This document shows positions 28,108 to 28,904 of a stretch of DNA of 28,904 nt, one piece after another (position 1 is the stretch's first letter; every line of letters starts with the position of its first letter). Below the pieces are notes generated by a model. That model made no database searches, was not told the origin of the DNA, and saw nothing but the letters and a program-made list of their open reading frames with translations. The translations under genes were made by a program, and so were the position numbers. The DNA comes from Thermoplasmatales archaeon SW_10_69_26 (lineage in GTDB: Archaea > Thermoplasmatota > SW-10-69-26): the NCBI GenBank assembly GCA_003009755.1, contig PXUB01000031.1:1-28904 (forward strand). Direction: 5' to 3'.

Positions 28108-28904
28108 GTGTTCCCGCTGCCCTCCGACGAGGACATCGCTTCCACCATCGAAGAACTCGCCCGGAAGCTCGACGACGTTGACGAAGACGAGATCCGCGAG
28201 GAGTTGCAACGCTACCTCGATCACGGGGTCCCCTTGCACCAAGCCAAGCGCGACCTCGAGCAGACCCTACCCCAGCAAAGCTCCGAGGCTGGGGGGTCCA
28301 CGGAACCGTCACCGACCGAGGACAAGCAGATCGGCGAGATCGGTATCGACGACGAGAACGTGAACGTGCGCGCCAAGGTCCTGTCCGTGACCGAGCGCGA
28401 GGTGACCGCCCGCGGCGAGGAGAAGACGATCTGGTCCGGCGAGCTCGGTGACGAGACCGGCGTCGTCGACTACACCTCCTGGCGCAACCTCGACATCGAG
28501 CCCGGCCAGGTGCTCGAGATCGAGGACGCCTACGTGACCGAGTGGCGGGACGCCCCCCAGATCAACGTCGGCGACCACGCCCAGGTCACCGAGATCGCCG
28601 ACGACATCGAGGTGCCCGCCGACGCCCGCACGCCCTCGACCTCCGACGCCGATGTCGGCGACCTCGAGGCCGGCATGAGCGCGGTGTCGGTGACCGGGCG
28701 CGTGCTGTCGAAGGACAGCCGCGAGGTCACCGTCCGCGGCGACCCCCAGACCCTCTGGGAAGGCGAGATCGCCGACGAGAGCGGCCGTATCCCCTACACC
28801 GCGTGGGAGGACTTCGACTTCGCCGAAGGCGACATCCTCACCATCGACAACGCCTACGTCCGCAGCTTCCGCGGCCTGCCCCAGCTCAACTTCGGCGACA
28901 ACGC
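28108..28904 (+). CDS. Replication protein A-type single-stranded-DNA-binding protein, cut by window edge
   Basis: RPA binds single-stranded DNA in replication and repair. The visible 265 residues begin with a helical domain (about 8-52, DIASTIEELARKLDDVDEDEIREE and a following VPLHQAKRDLEQ), typical of euryarchaeal RPA. An acidic linker leads to two OB folds: about 78-165 (VNVRAKVLSVTEREVTARG, WSGELGDETGVVDYTSW, IEDAYVTEWRDAPQINVGD) and 186-265 (VSVTGRVLSKDSREVTVRG, WEGEIADESGRIPYTAW, IDNAYVRSFRGLPQLNFGD). The near-equal wording shows a tandem duplication. Further folds and perhaps a zinc finger should lie beyond the edge. The start is GTG 28108, the first in-frame start before the helical domain; GGAGG at 28084-28088 is too far to be certain. 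Confidence 0.9.
   Translation, partial: MFPLPSDEDIASTIEELARKLDDVDEDEIREELQRYLDHGVPLHQAKRDLEQTLPQQSSEAGGSTEPSPTEDKQIGEIGIDDENVNVRAKVLSVTEREVTARGEEKTIWSGELGDETGVVDYTSWRNLDIEPGQVLEIEDAYVTEWRDAPQINVGDHAQVTEIADDIEVPADARTPSTSDADVGDLEAGMSAVSVTGRVLSKDSREVTVRGDPQTLWEGEIADESGRIPYTAWEDFDFAEGDILTIDNAYVRSFRGLPQLNFGDN

Noticed and set aside
1-28904. CRISPR arrays, rRNA genes and tRNA genes.
   Set aside because: No spaced direct repeats and no rRNA- or tRNA-like segments were seen on reading both strands.

Overview
The window is GC-rich DNA from an archaeon. Several genes are archaeal hallmarks: ribosomal protein L18Ae (LX), prefoldin alpha, FtsY, SepF, a family-B DNA polymerase, geranylgeranylglyceryl phosphate (GGGP) synthase beside a UbiA-type prenyltransferase, and an RPA-type single-stranded-DNA-binding protein. 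Promoters have archaeal TATA boxes about 25-45 bases before the start, and several genes look leaderless. The longer GGGP synthase form (not the short haloarchaeal type) and the L18Ae-pfdA-ftsY order suggest a GC-rich Thermoplasmatota-like euryarchaeon; this placement is inference. Proteins are rich in Asp and Glu. Long antisense open frames are common and are shadows of the GC-rich coding strand.

Layout. 1-94: tail of a DDE transposase. 167-1441: secreted seven-repeat FG-GAP propeller. 1489-3307 (minus): rpl18a-pfdA-ftsY operon. 3470-4657: membrane-anchored surface protein with a SHOCT-like tail. 4890-5255: sepF. 5252-8013 (minus): DNA polymerase B followed by a small HTH-membrane protein. 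8070-10470 (minus): a His-rich anchored protein, a zinc-finger membrane protein and a polytopic membrane protein. 10640-12107: broken ubiA coupled to GGGP synthase. 12153-12878: AbrB-VapC toxin-antitoxin pair behind a tandem palindromic operator. 12984-14438: secreted NosD-like beta helix. 14469-16497 (minus): 3-hydroxyacyl-CoA dehydrogenase, enoyl-CoA hydratase and a small protein. 16603-17955: decayed genes (cyclopropane synthase and a DDAH-like amidinotransferase/hydrolase). 18007-20515 (minus): B12-binding mutase subunit, MeaB GTPase, polyprenol-kinase-like protein and a secreted Cys protein. 20699-27162: complete-order tryptophan operon trpEGDCFBA with a damaged trpC. 27224-28904: four-helix membrane protein, 41-residue zinc ribbon, and the start of RPA.

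Metabolic logic. The trp operon would make tryptophan from chorismate. The dehydrogenase/hydratase pair and the mutase/MeaB pair fit acyl-CoA and propionyl-CoA use. The ubiA-GGGP synthase pair makes the first two ether bonds of archaeal lipids.

The most striking feature is damage. Two core biosynthetic genes, ubiA and trpC, each lack an internal catalytic segment and change frame at the gap while the rest stays well conserved. Two neighbouring genes at 16.6-18.0 kb are clear pseudogenes. Either this strain has lost these functions, or copies exist elsewhere, or the assembly has small deletions; reads would decide.
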